A stretch of 64,000 nt of DNA from Hordeum vulgare subsp. vulgare (GCF_904849725.1 NC_058518.1:328932581-328996580), one strand, 5' to 3'. Positions 33,617 through 45,918 are shown, counted from the stretch's first letter. Made by a program: numbers and translations. Notes: a model not told the origin generated them from the letters alone.

Positions 33617-36600
33617 TTACATTGTAATAAATCTAACACCCATACAGTTCTGGTGTCGATCATGTTTTGGCCGTGGAAGAGGTTTAGTCAGCGGGTCTGC
33701 TACATTCAGATCCGTGTGCACTTTGCATATATTTACGTCCTCCTCGACGTAGTCGCGGATGAGGTTGAAGCGTCGTTTGATGTGTCTGGTCTTCTTGTGA
33801 AACCTTGGTTCCTTTGCTAAGGCAATGGCACCAGTGTTGTCACAGAACAAGGTTATTGGATCCAGTGCACTTGGCACTACTCCAAGATCCGTCATGAGCT
33901 GCTTCATCCAGACACCCTCCTTAGCCGCCTCCGAGGCAGCCATGTACTCCGCTTCACATGTAGAATCTGCTACGACGCTTTGCTTGGAACTGCACCAGCT
34001 TACTGCACCCCCATTAAGAATAAATACGTATCCGGTTTGCGACTTAGAGTCGTCCGGATCTGTGTCAAAGCTTGCATCGACGTAACCTTTTACGGCGAGC
34101 TCTTCGTCACATCCATACACGAGAAACATCTCCTTAGTCCTTTTCAGGTACTTTAGGATATTCTTGACCGCTGTCCAGTGATCCACTCCTGGATTACTCT
34201 GAAACCTGCCTGCCATACTTATGGCCAGGCTAACATCCGGTCTAGTGCACAGCATTGCATACATGATAGAGCCTATGGCTGAAGCATAGGGGACGGAGCG
34301 CATATGCTCTCTATCTTCATCAGTTGCTGGGCACTGAGTCTTACTCAATCTCGTACCTTGTAACACTGGCAAGAACCCTTTCTTGGACTGTTCCATTTTG
34401 AACCTCTTCAAAACTTTATCAAGGTATGTGCTTTGTGAAAGTCCTATCAGGCGTTTTGATCTATCCCTATAGATCTTAATGCCTAGAATGTAAGAAGCTT
34501 CTCCTAGGTCCTTCATAGAGAAACTTTTATTCAAGTAACCTTTTATGCTCTCCAAAAGCTCTACGTTGTTTCCAATCAGTAATATGTCATCCACATATAA
34601 TATTAGAAACGCCACAGAGCTCCCACTCACTTTCTTGTAAATACAAGATTCTCCAACCACTTGTATAAACCCAAATGCTTTGATCACCTCATCAAAGCGT
34701 TTGTTCCAACTCCGAGATGCTTGCACCAGTCCATAAATGGATCGCTGGAGCTTGCACACTTTGTCAGCATTTTTAGGATCGACAAAACCTTCGGGTTGCA
34801 TCATATACAACTCTTCCTTAAGGAAACCGTTAAGGAACGCCGTTTTGACATCCATCTGCCAAATTTCATAATCGAAAAATGCAGCTATTGCTAACATGAT
34901 TCTGACGGATTTAAGCATCGCTACGGGAGAGAAAGTCTCATCGTAGTCAATTCCTGGAACTTGTGAAAAACCCTTTGCCACAAGTCGAGCTTTATAAACG
35001 GTCACATTACCGTCAGCGTCCGTCTTCTTCTTAAAGATCCATTTGTTCTGAATAGCCTTGCGGCCCTCAGGTAGTATCTCCAAAGTCCATACTTTGTTCT
35101 CATACATGGATCCTATCTCGGATTTCATGGCTTCTAGCCATTTGTTGGAATCTGGGCCCACCATTGCTTCTTCATAATTTGCAGGTTCATTGTTGTCTAA
35201 CAACATGATTGTCAAGACGGGATTACCGTACCACTCTGGAGCAGCGCGTGATCTCGTCGACCTGCGTGGTTCAACAGAAACTTGAACTGGAGTTTCATGA
35301 TCATCATCATTAACTTCCTCCTCAACCGGCGTCGCAATCACAGGGGTTTCCCCTTGCCCTGCGCCACCATCCAGAGGGATGAGAGGTTCGACAACCTCGT
35401 CAAGTTCTATCTTCCTCCCACTCAATTCTCTCGAGAGAAACTCCTTCTCGAGAAAAGTTCCGTTCTTAGCAACAAACACTTTGCCCTCGGATTTGAGATA
35501 GAAGGTGTACCCAACTGTCTCTTTTGGGTAGCCTATGAAGACGCACTTTTCCGCTTTGGGTTCCAGCTTTTCAGGCTGAAGCTTTTTGACATAAGCATCA
35601 CATCCCCAAACTTTAAGAAACGACAACTTTGGCCTTTTGCCATACCACAGTTCGTATGGTGTCGTCTCAACGGATTTCGATGGTGCCCTATTTAAAGTGA
35701 ATGCAGCTGTTTCTAATGCATAACCCCAAAACGATAACGGCAAATCAGTAAGAGACATCATAGATCGCACCATTTCTAATAAAGTACGATTACGACGTTC
35801 GGACACACCATTACGCTGTGGTGTTCCAGGCGGTGTTAACTGCGAAACAATTCCACATTGTCTTAAGTGAGTACCAAAATCGAAACTCAGATATTCACCC
35901 CCACGATCAGACCGCAGGAACTTGATCTTCTTGTTACGATGATTTTCTACTTCACTCTGAAATTGCTTGAACTTTTCAAATGTTTCAGACTTGTGCTTCA
36001 TTAAGTAGACATAACCATATCTACTCAAATCGTCAGTGAAGGTGAGAAAATAACGATATCCGCCGCGTGCCTCCACGCTCATCGGTCCACACACATCGGT
36101 ATGTATGATTTCCAATAAGTCACTTGCACGCTCCATTGTTCCGGAGAACGGAGTTTTAGTCATCTTTCCCATGAGGCATGGTTCGCAAGTGTCAAGTGAA
36201 TCAAAGTCAAGTGACTCCAAAAGTCCATCAGCATGGAGTTTCTTCATGCGCTTTACACCAATATGACCTAAGCGGCAGTGCCACAAAAATATGGCGCTAT
36301 CATTGTTTACTATTACTCTTTTGGTCTCAATGTTATGTATATGCGTATCTCTATCGAGATTCAATATGAACAATCCTCTCACATTCGGTGCATGACCATA
36401 AAAGATGTTACTCATAGAAATAGAACAACCATTATTCTCAGACTTAAAAGAGTAACCGTCTCGCAATAAACAAGATCCAGATATAATGTTCATGCTCAAC
36501 GCAGGCACTAAATAACAATGATTTAAGTTCATCACTAATCCCGATGGTAGTTGAAGTGACACGGTGCCGACGGCGATTGCATCAACCTTGGAACCGTTTC

Positions 36601-37594
36601 CTACGCGCATCGTCACTTCGTCTTTCGCCAGCCTCCGTCTATTCCGCAGTTCCTGTTTCGAGTTGCAAATGTGAGCAACAGAACCGGTATCGAATACCCA
36701 GGCACTACTACGAGAGCCGGTTAAGTACACATCAATAACATGTATATCAAATATACCTGATTTTTCTTTGCCCGCCTTCTTATCTGCCAGATACTTGGGG
36801 CAATTGCGCTTCCAGTGACCCATACCCTTGCAATAGAAGCACTCTGTTTCAGGCTTAGGTCCAGCCTTGGGTTTCTTCGACGGATTGGCAACTGGCTTGC
36901 CGCTCTTCTTCGAATTGCCCTTCTTGCCTTTGCCGTTTCTCTTGAAACTGGTGGTCTTGCTCACCATCAACACTTGATGCTCTTTACGGAGTTCAGACTC
37001 TGCGACTTTCAGCATCGCAAACAACTCGCCGGGAGACTTGTTCATCCCTTGCATGTTGTAGTTCAACACAAAGCCTTTATAGCTTGGCGGCAGTGATTGG
37101 AGGATTCTGTCAGTGATAGCTTCTTGCGGGAGTTCAATCCCTAGTTCAGCTAGACGGTTTGAGTACCCAGACATCTTGAGCACATGTTCACTGACAAACG
37201 AGCTTTCCTCCATCTTGCAAGCATAGAATTTATCGGAGGTCTCATACCTCTCGATCCGGGCGTTCTTCTGAAAGATAAACTTCAACTCCTGGAACATCTC
37301 AAATGCTCCATGACGCTCAAAGCGACGTTGAAGTCCCGGCTCTAAGCCATACAAGACTGCACATTGAACTATTGAGTAGTCGTCCTTACGTGCTAGCCAA
37401 GCGTTCTTAACATCCTGATCAGCCGTAGCGGGTGGTTCATCTCCTAGCGCAGCATTAAGGACATAATCCTTCTTTCCAGCTTGTAAGATTAGCTTAAGAT
37501 TACGAGCCCAGTCTACAAAGTTGCTTCCATCATCTTTCAACTTAGCTTTCTCTAGGAACGTATTAAAATTGAGGATGACACTTGCGTGAGCCAT
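33617..37594 (-). CDS. C2 gag-pol polyprotein, complete
   Basis: A single 1325-codon frame from the ATG at 37592-37594 to a stop 52 bp from the 3' LTR. Gag occupies about residues 1-245. A CCHC zinc knuckle lies at C252-C265 (CFYCKGMGHWKRNC) and the aspartic protease motif DTGS at 302-305. The GAG-pre-integrase and integrase zinc site are at about 439-473 (HCRLGH, CEPC). The integrase catalytic residues are D500, D563 and E599, with DD35E spacing. Reverse transcriptase covers about 830-1070 with QMDVKTAFLNG at about 913-923 and YVDD at 1000-1003. RNase H covers about 1165-1310 (YVDASFD, CEAEYMA, CDNTGA). All catalytic residues are present and there is no stop or frameshift. Length and domain order fit Ty1/copia. 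Whether it is expressed cannot be told from the sequence. Confidence 0.97.
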   Translation of the reverse strand: MAHASVILNFNTFLEKAKLKDDGSNFVDWARNLKLILQAGKKDYVLNAALGDEPPATADQDVKNAWLARKDDYSIVQCAVLYGLEPGLQRRFERHGAFEMFQELKFIFQKNARIERYETSDKFYACKMEESSFVSEHVLKMSGYSNRLAELGIELPQEAITDRILQSLPPSYKGFVLNYNMQGMNKSPGELFAMLKVAESELRKEHQVLMVSKTTSFKRNGKGKKGNSKKSGKPVANPSKKPKAGPKPETECFYCKGMGHWKRNCPKYLADKKAGKEKSGIFDIHVIDVYLTGSRSSAWVFDTGSVAHICNSKQELRNRRRLAKDEVTMRVGNGSKVDAIAVGTVSLQLPSGLVMNLNHCYLVPALSMNIISGSCLLRDGYSFKSENNGCSISMSNIFYGHAPNVRGLFILNLDRDTHIHNIETKRVIVNNDSAIFLWHCRLGHIGVKRMKKLHADGLLESLDFDSLDTCEPCLMGKMTKTPFSGTMERASDLLEIIHTDVCGPMSVEARGGYRYFLTFTDDLSRYGYVYLMKHKSETFEKFKQFQSEVENHRNKKIKFLRSDRGGEYLSFDFGTHLRQCGIVSQLTPPGTPQRNGVSERRNRTLLEMVRSMMSLTDLPLSFWGYALETAAFTLNRAPSKSVETTPYELWYGKRPKLSFLKVWGCDAYVKKLQPEKLEPKAEKCVFIGYPKETVGYTFYLKSEGKVFVAKNGTFLEKEFLSRELSGRKIELDEVVEPLIPLDGGAGQGETPVIATPVEEEVNDDDHETPVQVSVEPRRSTRSRAAPEWYGNPVLTIMLLDNNEPANYEEAMVGPDSNKWLEAMKSEIGSMYENKVWTLEILPEGRKAIQNKWIFKKKTDADGNVTVYKARLVAKGFSQVPGIDYDETFSPVAMLKSVRIMLAIAAFFDYEIWQMDVKTAFLNGFLKEELYMMQPEGFVDPKNADKVCKLQRSIYGLVQASRSWNKRFDEVIKAFGFIQVVGESCIYKKVSGSSVAFLILYVDDILLIGNNVELLESIKGYLNKSFSMKDLGEASYILGIKIYRDRSKRLIGLSQSTYLDKVLKRFKMEQSKKGFLPVLQGTRLSKTQCPATDEDREHMRSVPYASAIGSIMYAMLCTRPDVSLAISMAGRFQSNPGVDHWTAVKNILKYLKRTKEMFLVYGCDEELAVKGYVDASFDTDPDDSKSQTGYVFILNGGAVSWCSSKQSVVADSTCEAEYMAASEAAKEGVWMKQLMTDLGVVPSALDPITLFCDNTGAIALAKEPRFHKKTRHIKRRFNLIRDYVEEDVNICKVHTDLNVADPLTKPLPRPKHDRHQNCMGVRFITM

Positions 37595-38850
37595 GATCTA
37601 CAACACAAATATATTCAAAGTGGACTTAGACTATGTTCAAGATAATTAGAGTTCAACTTAATCAAATTATATGCTAAACTCCCACTCAAAAAGTACATCT
37701 CTCTAGTCATTTGAGTGGTTCATGATCCACTTACGCTATCCCAAGTCCGATCATCACGTGAGTCGAGAGTAGTTTCAGTGGTAAGCATCCCTATGCTAAT
37801 CATATCAACTATATGATTCATGATCGACCTTTCGGTCTCATGTGTTCCGAGGCCATGTCTGCACATGCTAGGCTCGTCAAGCTTAACCCGAGTGTTCCGC
37901 GTGCGCAACTGTCTTGCACCCGTTGTATGTGAACGTTGAGTCTATCACACCCGATCATCACGTGGTGTCTCGAAACGACGAACTGTAGCAACGGTGCACA
38001 GTCGGGGAGAACACAATTTTGTCTTGAAATTTTAGTGAGAGATCACCTCATAATGCTACCGTCGTTCTAAGCAAAATAAGGTGCATAAAAGGATTAACAT
38101 CACATGCAATTCATAAGTGACATGATATGGCCATTATCACGTGCTTCTTGATCTCCATCACCAAAGCACCGGCACGATCTTCTTGTCACCGGCGCCACAC
38201 CATGATCTCCATCATCATGATCTCCATCAACGTGCCGCCATCGGGGTTGTCGTGCTACTTATGCTATCACTACTAAAGCTACATCCTAGCAAAATAGTAA
38301 ACGCATCTGCAAGCACATATGTTAGTATAAAGACAACCCTATGGCTCCTGCCGGTTGCCGTACCATCGACGTGCAAGTCGATATTTCTATTACAACATGA
38401 TCATCTCATACATCCAATATATCACATCACATCATTGGCCATATCACATCACAATCATACCCTGCAAAAACAAGTTAGACGTCCTCTAATATTGTTGTTG
38501 CATGTTTTACGTGGTGACCAAGGGTATCTAGTAGGATCGCATCTTACTTACGCAAACACCACAACGGAGATATATGAGTTGCTATTTAACCTCATCCAAG
38601 GACCTCCTCGGTCAAATCCGATTCAACTAAAGTTGGAGAAACCGTCACTTGCCAGTCATCTTTGAGCAAAGGGGGTTACTCGTAACGATGAAACCAGTCT
38701 CTCGTAAGCGTACGAGTAATGTCGGTCCAAGCCGCTTCAATCCAACAATACCGCGGAATCAAGAAAAGACTAAGGAGGGCAGCAAAACGCACATCACCGC
38801 CCACAAAACCTTTTGTGTTCTACTCGAGAAGACATCTACGCATGAACCTA
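37595..38850 (-). other. C2 untranslated leader
   Basis: About 1.26 kb between primer site and gag with several short upstream ATGs. It matches the C1 leader in blocks. Long leaders are usual in this group and hold packaging and dimerisation signals in relatives; none can be placed here by eye. Confidence 0.75.
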
Positions 38851-38862
38851 GCTCTGATACCA
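38851..38862 (-). other. C2 primer binding site (initiator Met tRNA)
   Basis: On minus TGGTATCAGAGC, exact, one base inside the LTR end at 38864. Confidence 0.95.
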
Positions 38863-38863
38863 C

Positions 38864-40689
38864 TGTTGGGGAACGTCGCATGGGAAACAAAAATTTTCCT
38901 ACGCGCACGAAGACCTATCATGGTGATGTCCATCTACGAGAGGGGATGAGTGATCTACGTACCCTTGTAGATCGTACAGCAGAAGCGATTAGAGATCACG
39001 GTTGATGTAGTGGAACGTCCTCACGTCCCTCGATCCGCCCCGCGAACAATCCCGCGATCAGTCCCACGATCTAGTACCGAACGGACGGCACCTCCGCGTT
39101 CAGCACACGTACAGCTCGACGATGATCTCGGCCTTCTTGATCCAGCAAGAGAGACGGAGAGGTAGAAGAGTTCTCCGGCAGCGTGACGGCGCTTCGGAGG
39201 TTGGTGATGATCTTGTCTCAGCAGGGCTCCGCCCGAGCTCCGCAGAAACACGATCTAGAGGAAAAACTATGGAGGTATGTGGTCGGGCAGCCGTGAGAAA
39301 GTCGTCTCAAATCTGCCCTAAAAGCCCCATATATATAGGAGGAGGGAGGGAGAGCTTGCCTTGGGGTCCAAGGGAACCCCAAGGGGTCGGCCGAGCCAGG
39401 GGGGAGGACTCTCCCCCCCCAAACCGAGTCCTACTTGGTTTGGTGGGAGGGAGTCCTTCCCCCTTCCCACCTCTCCCTTTTTTTTTTCTTTCCTTTGATA
39501 TTTTCTCTTCCTTTGCGCATAGGATTTGGTGGGCTGTCCCACCAGCCCACTAAGGGCTGGTGTGACCCCCCCAAATACCTATGGGCTTCCCCGGAGTGGG
39601 TTGCCCCCCTCCGGTGAACCCCCAGAACCCATTCGTCATTCCCGGTACATTCCCGGTAACTCCGAAAACCATCCGGTAATCAAATGAGGTCATCCTATAT
39701 ATCAATCTTCGTTTCCGGATCATTCCGGAAACCCTCGTGACGTCCGTGATCTCATCCGGGACTCCGAACAACATTCGGTAACCAACCATATAACTCAAAT
39801 ACGCATAAAACAACGTCGAACCTTAAGTGTGCAGACCCTGCGGGTTCGAGAACTATGTAGACATGACCCGAGAGACTCCTCGGTCAATATCCAATAGCGG
39901 GACCTGGATGCCCATATTGGATCCTACATATTCTACGAAGATCTTATCGTTTGAACCTCAGTGCCAAGGATTCGTATAATCCCGTATGTCATTCCCTTTG
40001 TCCTTCGGTATGTTACTTGCCCGAGATTCGATCGTCAGTATTCGCATACCTATTTCAATCTCGTTTACCGGCAAGTCTCTTTACTCGTTCCGTAATACAA
40101 GATCCCGCAACTTACACTAAGTTACATTGCTTGCAAGGCTTGTGTGTGATGTTGTATTACCGAGTGGGCCCCGAGATACCTCTCCGTCACACGGAGTGAC
40201 AAATCCCAGTCTTGATCCATACTAACTCAACTAACACCTTCGGAGATACCTGTAGAGCATCTTTATAGTCACCCAGTTACGTTGCGACGTTTGATACACA
40301 CAAAGTATTCCTCCGGTGTCAGTGAGTTATATGATCTCATGGTCATAGGAATAAATACTTGACACGCAGAAAACAGTAGCAACAAAATGACACGATCAAC
40401 ATGCTACGTCTATTAGTTTGGGTCTAGTCCATCACGTGATTCTCCTAATGACGTGATCCAGTTATCAAGCAACAACACCTTGTTCATAATCAGAAGACAC
40501 TGACTATCATCGATCAACTGGCTAGCCAACTAGAGGCATGCTAGGGACGGTGTTTTGTCTATGTATCCACACATGTAAATGAGTCTTCATTCAATACAAT
40601 TATAGCATGGATAATAAACTATTATCTTGATACAGGAATTATAATAATAACTATACATTTATTATTGCCTCTAGGGCATAATTCCAACG
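38864..40689 (-). repeat. C2 5' LTR (promoter copy)
   Basis: 1826 bp, about 99.4% identical to 31740-33564. The U3 terminus reads TTCCAACG on plus where the other LTR has TTCCAACA, and joins the 49-bp duplicated flank. Confidence 0.96.
39330..39337 (-). promoter_or_regulatory. TATA box of the C2 5' LTR
   Basis: TATATATA between CCCCA and GGAGG, identical in the 3' LTR (32206-32213) and similar to C1 and C3. It would start leftward transcription into C2. Confidence 0.7.
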
Positions 40690-41273
40690 TGAGCCGGAAG
40701 ATGGGTCCTAACAGGGTTCAGCATCTCCATCTCTCCATACCCTGTCTGGACTACCGGTGCCAGCTGCGTCAAAGCCGTCCACAGACGGGCACGAGTAGCA
40801 TAAAGCTCCATGCGGAGAGCACGAGCATCCCTGTCTCTGTTCTCTAGCATCTCAATAGTGGACTGCAGTAGTGGATCCTCCATAGAAGAATCAAAATAGA
40901 CTCCACTGAGGTATCCCTCCTCACCAGGCTGAGAGGCCGGAACATAGCAGAACTCTGAATTCTGCAGCAGTGCATGTCTCGCTCTCATAATGGTCAGCAT
41001 TGAATAGGCAGCATCTTGTACTGCCATGTCAACAGTGACTCCCAACCCATAGGACCAATGGATTGGCTTCTCAGCTCCAGGATAGTCTGGAAATACCCTA
41101 ACAGTGCAGATGTACTGGCTCTGGTTGAAGTCTCAGTACTGTTCCTCCACTGTGTATTCGGGGTACCAGCGGTAACCGCACACCGACATCACCCTGACCA
41201 GCATGGCCGTATGACCCGGCACATCAATGCACCTGGTCAGACATACCACCTGACGAGAAGGACGGCCAGGCAT
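40690..41273 (-). pseudogene. A ORF1, N-terminal part (extra ORF upstream of gag)
   Basis: Starts at the ATG at 41271-41273 (MPGRPSRQ), directly after TCTATTTACAG on minus. It reads through GYRWYPEYTVEEQY, a TGA at 41133-41135 (CGG in H1), then DFNQS, PIHWSYGLGVTVDM, MLTIMRARHALLQNSEF, GEEGYLSGVYFDSSMEDPLL and MELYATRARLWTALTQLAP, to the C2 insertion. With 31503-31739, counting the duplicated bases once, the ORF is 257 codons. I recognise no domain. Synonymous-biased divergence from the H1 copy shows it has been translated and selected. The TGA and C2 inactivate this copy. Confidence 0.85.
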
Positions 41274-41695
41274 CTGTAAATAGAGAGTAATGCAAAAGCA
41301 TTAGAGCTCTGAATGAGAAATTGGTCAGCATAACGGCTGTAAATGCTCAAAAACAAATTTTGAGACAACCCAAAAATGGAATAGTGTAACCACTCAACTA
41401 TCAAGTTCAACTCTCTGATCATCGAACTTACTTCCTTTTTCCTAGGAATGACAGAAACCCAATATCTCGTGACCCGTAATCCTATAATCTACCGATCAAA
41501 AACACGAGCCTAGAAGAAGATGAGTAACCTAGTCCTTAATTCCCGTAGAAAAGACGAGGATGACCAGAATAGAATAACTTGAGAAGAGAACAAGAGTCTT
41601 ACGTTCCCTTCCACAAACAATTCCCTTATATATAATTAAAGAAATTCTAGACTCAACTTCGACCAGTTTGGCTTAGTAATCCTACAGTCAGTTAG
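41274..41695 (-). other. A leader between primer site and ORF1
   Basis: About 420 bp with no ORF, alignable with 45960-46389 of H1. On minus it ends CTCTATTTACAG right at the ORF1 ATG, a 3'-splice-site-like sequence. Confidence 0.65.
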
Positions 41696-41707
41696 GCTCT
41701 GATACCA
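41696..41707 (-). other. A primer binding site (initiator Met tRNA)
   Basis: On minus TGGTATCAGAGC, exact, four bases from the LTR end. Confidence 0.95.
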
Positions 41708-41711
41708 ACGC

Positions 41712-44700
41712 TGTCGGGACCCCGATCCTAAGCCATAGGAATCCAGCCTGTAACACATCGCATCCCTTTGCGGTCTCACGCACGGTTATCTCCACGGCTG
41801 CAGCCTTACCTTAGCTGGGACCGTTTGCGTCTTTGGACTCACGTATGCAATAGTGTCGCTAGCATTCCAATGTCAAAGAACCCGGATCGACATGTTTAGT
41901 CATAACCCAAAGTGGCAGTACCGCACAAGGACATGCATACATGACCCAACAAAGCAGGTGTCGGTCATCAACGGATGTAGACGAGTCGTAGCAAGCTACA
42001 AGGACTCCATTACATCGCGTGTCATTTCCCCAAAGGGGACATACACAACAGCTAAGAAGGACACATGCCGGTCAACCAATGTGTCCGGAGCAGTAGCGTA
42101 CTACCAAGGCTCATTGGATCACAAAGGGGTATTTCCTTGTAAGGAGTGCTACTAAAGTTCAGGACTAATTAATCGAACCCCATACATATCAAGTATGACA
42201 CACGTACGCATGGCATACCGATATGTATAGATACATCGATGGCATCACAACATAACCATAAACATACAACCCTTATTTAAGAGGCTCGGAGGAGCCTCAC
42301 ACATAATATTACACATTAAGGGTCTCACGACCCATAATAGCAGTCATTCAGTTACAAGCCAGCGGAAGAGTTTAAACTGTCTGAGTACAGACAGGGCAAC
42401 TAGAAGGCACATGGCCTGACTATACTACAGACCCAACGTAGGGCCAGATCGTAGCTGGGACACCAGCTACTCGTCGTCGTCGATGTCTACGAAGAACCCT
42501 CCATTAGGGTCATTAGCAACCTCTGCAACATTTATTAAGCAAACATGAGTACGAAGGTACTCAGCAAGACTTTAAGATAACTAACTACTCATGCAAGGTA
42601 TCAAAAGGTATTGTGGGGTTTCATGCGGAAAGCCAACATTTGACTCGTGGCTAGACAACTTGCATTTTTAAATAATTTTGACAACTTGATTTCTCGCACA
42701 CGAGTCCACTAACACCACAACAATACACTATCGTGGAATCATTCCGTCTCCATACAGAAATGCCGTCCACGACACTCACGCTTATCTTGGCAATTTTATG
42801 AGTAGCCATTGAAGTTATCTATGAACAACATATGTCTCCAAGTAGTCCATATCCGCGGACGCGGCTATTCGAATAGATCATAACCCTGCAGGGGTGTACT
42901 TCGTCACACACGCTCTCGCCACTTATCGCCATGTGCACGTCATGCACCTCGGCAACCTTCAAGCGGAAGCCCAGCGAGGGAGTCGGCCACGACCGTTAAC
43001 CACACTAGTACCTAGTCCAGGTTTATCGCCTATCTGAGAGTAACCCGTACGGAAGTCCGGCCGAGGTTTCTGCCACGGCCTCAAACGTTGTGCGTAGGGT
43101 TCCCAAGCCCACCATCCGGGTGCCACTTGGTACACCGTGCCACTGCCTACCGCATCACGGCCCACCTCTCAGGTCAGCACCATGCACGGCCTCCAGCATT
43201 ACTATAAACACCATAAACTACTTGCAACTCCTGGACCGAGTACTACGCGATTAATAGGCCGAGCGGGGTCATATTTCAGGGCCCAACATGTGGTAGTATC
43301 TAGTCTTGGATTACATACACGGAACTCAGTTCCTATGGATGGTTCCAATGAAACAACCCGCCATGTACTCCTACACAGCCTTTCACCGGTACCTTTACCA
43401 AGTCAGGTTCAACACGCAACCTTTGCTTACCGAGCACATTCTCACAATTCTGTTCATCTCCCAGATGACAGACCATACACAACTCTAAGCATAGCATGCA
43501 TAGCAGGATAAGGCACATCATAGCTCAAGCAACTACCAGGTATGCTAGGTTGCAAGGTTCGGCTATTCACTGTGACAAGGTTAGGTCATGCAAAGGAAGT
43601 GGGTTCAACTAACGTGGCAAAAGCAGTTGAAGCATTTGATCCTAATGCAATAAATAAGTGCAGGAGCAAGAACATGGGAATTATCGGGATGATCAAAAGG
43701 GTTGCTTGCCTTGTTGCTCAGAGGAGGGACAATATCCGTCAGACGGATATTCGGTGGAATCCGGGGGTGCGGAGCCTACCGAAATGAATGGCATCAATCA
43801 ATAACAATCATATGCAAGCAAGATGATGCATGAGTATGGCATGCAAGGTGATTAACTATTGTAATTAACATGTATTAGGTTTGTAATTGATTTGAATCAT
43901 ATTCGTATATCAATTCAAACGAGGTATTCCCGGATACCGATTTAATTGATTCGACCTGATGCTCAGATCAACTTGATGTTAACATGCATGAAATGTCATG
44001 TTAGGGTACTGATTTGTAATTAGGACAGTGTGTGATCATGTCATTCATAATGAAATTTGAATATTTTCCAATTTCCATTTATAAAGTAATTATAAGAATT
44101 GAATTATTCATTATTCTACATGTTAGGGTTCTGTAACTTTTTCAAACATGCATGAAAGTAGCATATTCAGATTCCTTGAATTTTTCTGATACTTTTTCAT
44201 ATATAAATTATTTTCATTGGAGTTACAGATTAATTTCTATGAATTTTTGAAGTTTTAAACATTTCTGGAATTATTTTTATACTGGAAAATACTTTTATTG
44301 CATCAGCATGACATCAGCAGGTCCATCTTGCCGTTGAAAGTCAAACCTGACCAGTGGGACCCACTGGTCAGTCTCTCTGGTCAATTTTAGATTAGGATTA
44401 ATCTTATTTAGTTAATTAAACCCACTAGACCCACATGTGAGTGACTTAGCAGATTAATTAAATTTATTTTCTTTTAACTTAATCTCCCAGAGGCTGGCCC
44501 CACACGTCAGTGCCTCAGGCCATCCGAGATCCACCGGCGGCGAGGTCGTCCTAGCCGGCGGGGAGCCTCCGGCGAGCAACAGAAAGTCGGGAGGGCTCGG
44601 AAATGGCGCACAGAGGGCCAAACGCACGGCTGAGACCATGGGAGGAACGGCCACTCGATGGCGCACATGATGGAACAAGCCCCAGGGGCTGGGGTGGCCG

Positions 44701-45913
44701 GGATCAACGCCGGCGACGAGCTTGGCGGCGACCAAGTTCGACCATCGTCGAAGCCATCGGATACGGGGTCAAAACGCTCGGGGCTGGGCACCTAACGCAC
44801 CTACACGACGTCCTGAGGCTGTTGGCAGCCTCAGACGGACCATCACTTCACCGGAGGGTTACCGACGACGAGCTGCAGGGGCGGTCCTCGTCGGGCTCCG
44901 ATGGAACTTAGCCTAGAGGAGGGGATCGACGGGAGAGCTTAGGGGAAAGGACCGCATGCTCACGGGGAGTGCAGAGCAGGGTTTAGATGGCTCGGGGAAG
45001 GCCTGGGGGCGACGAATCGAGCAGAGCTCGCCGACGGCCGAAGGTTGAAGACGACGGTGCCGTGGGCGTTGCAGGGCTCGGGGAAGCTTCTCCTTCTGCA
45101 GGGAGGACCAGAACGACGAGGCGGAGCTAACGGCGCACTCAGAGAGGGGATCCTATGGCTAGGGGCACGGGTAGCTCGAGCTTTGCTCGGGCTCCAATGG
45201 CGGCAGAAGGAGGGAGGAGAGATCCGGGAGGAGGGGGGGGGGATCTGGCGCTGGGAATGGATAGGGTCGGCCACGGGGAGCTTATCCCCGTGCTTGCCAG
45301 CGCGAGGCGGCGGCCAGGTAGGCGCACAGGTGCGTGGCCGCGCCGAAGAACGCGGCGGCCACCTCCTGCTGCCCACTGGCGGGGAGGAAGACGACAGGAG
45401 CTGAGATGGGCCGGGCCAGGTGAGCGACAGGTAAGAGTTTTCCTTTTTTTTTCTGTTTTTGTTTCGGTTTTAGCTATTTCAATAATTTTCTATTTATTTC
45501 AGCTCCCAGATAATTTGTAAAATTTATTTGAGGCACCCTAGAATATTTGTTGGAATATTTCCAACCATTCCTAAAGTTTTCAACATTTTTGAAAGTTTAA
45601 AGTTTCTGTTTTCAAATTTAAAACTTGAAATCAGTAGCTTTTTGCATTTATTTAAAATGCTTAAAGTGTCAAGAAAATAGTTTTCTCCAATGCTCATTTA
45701 CTTTCATGATTTATCAGAAAGTTTGAACATTTCTTGAGGCCATTTTGGGTTCATTGATTTTAACTAGTTTGAGATCTCCTTTATTTAAAGTAGTGGCTAG
45801 GGTTTTGAGTTTTCCTTGACCTCTTTCTTTGATCTTGTTGAAAATTCTTAGATGCAAATGCAAAGAAGACATGAGCACAAGACTAACTTGCTTAAGGTGT
45901 CAGGGATGTGACA
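41712..45913 (-). repeat. A 5' LTR
   Basis: 4202 bp from TGTCGGGACCC to GATGTGACA, collinear with 22515-26711 at about 98%. It also forms inverted repeats with the H1 LTRs. Confidence 0.95.
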
Positions 45914-45918
45914 ATTCC

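Larger units (their letters stand above)
31740..40689 (-). mobile_element. C2: intact Angela/BARE/WIS-type Ty1/copia retrotransposon
   Basis: 8.95-kb element with LTRs of 1825 and 1826 bp that differ at about 11 bases plus one T-run indel (about 0.6%). It has a perfect Met-tRNA primer site, a PPT, TATA boxes in both LTRs and an uninterrupted 1325-codon gag-pol. It lies inside ORF1 of A, with a 49-bp flanking duplication instead of a 5-bp TSD. The last base of its right terminus is G where A is expected (CCAACG against CCAACA). It is the youngest insertion in the window and potentially autonomous. Confidence 0.96.
22515..45913 (-). mobile_element. A: Tekay-type chromovirus, opposite orientation, inserted in H1's LTR
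   Basis: Complete minus-strand relative of H1. 5' LTR 41712-45913, primer site 41696-41707, ORF1 (41273 to 31503, split by C2), gag-protease, reverse transcriptase, RNase H-integrase and chromodomain, PPT at 26712-26729, 3' LTR 22515-26711. LTRs are 4202 and 4197 bp and about 98% alike by sampling. Without C2 the element is about 14.4 kb. Pol contains three in-frame stops and a frameshift, so it is not autonomous as it stands. Confidence 0.94.
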
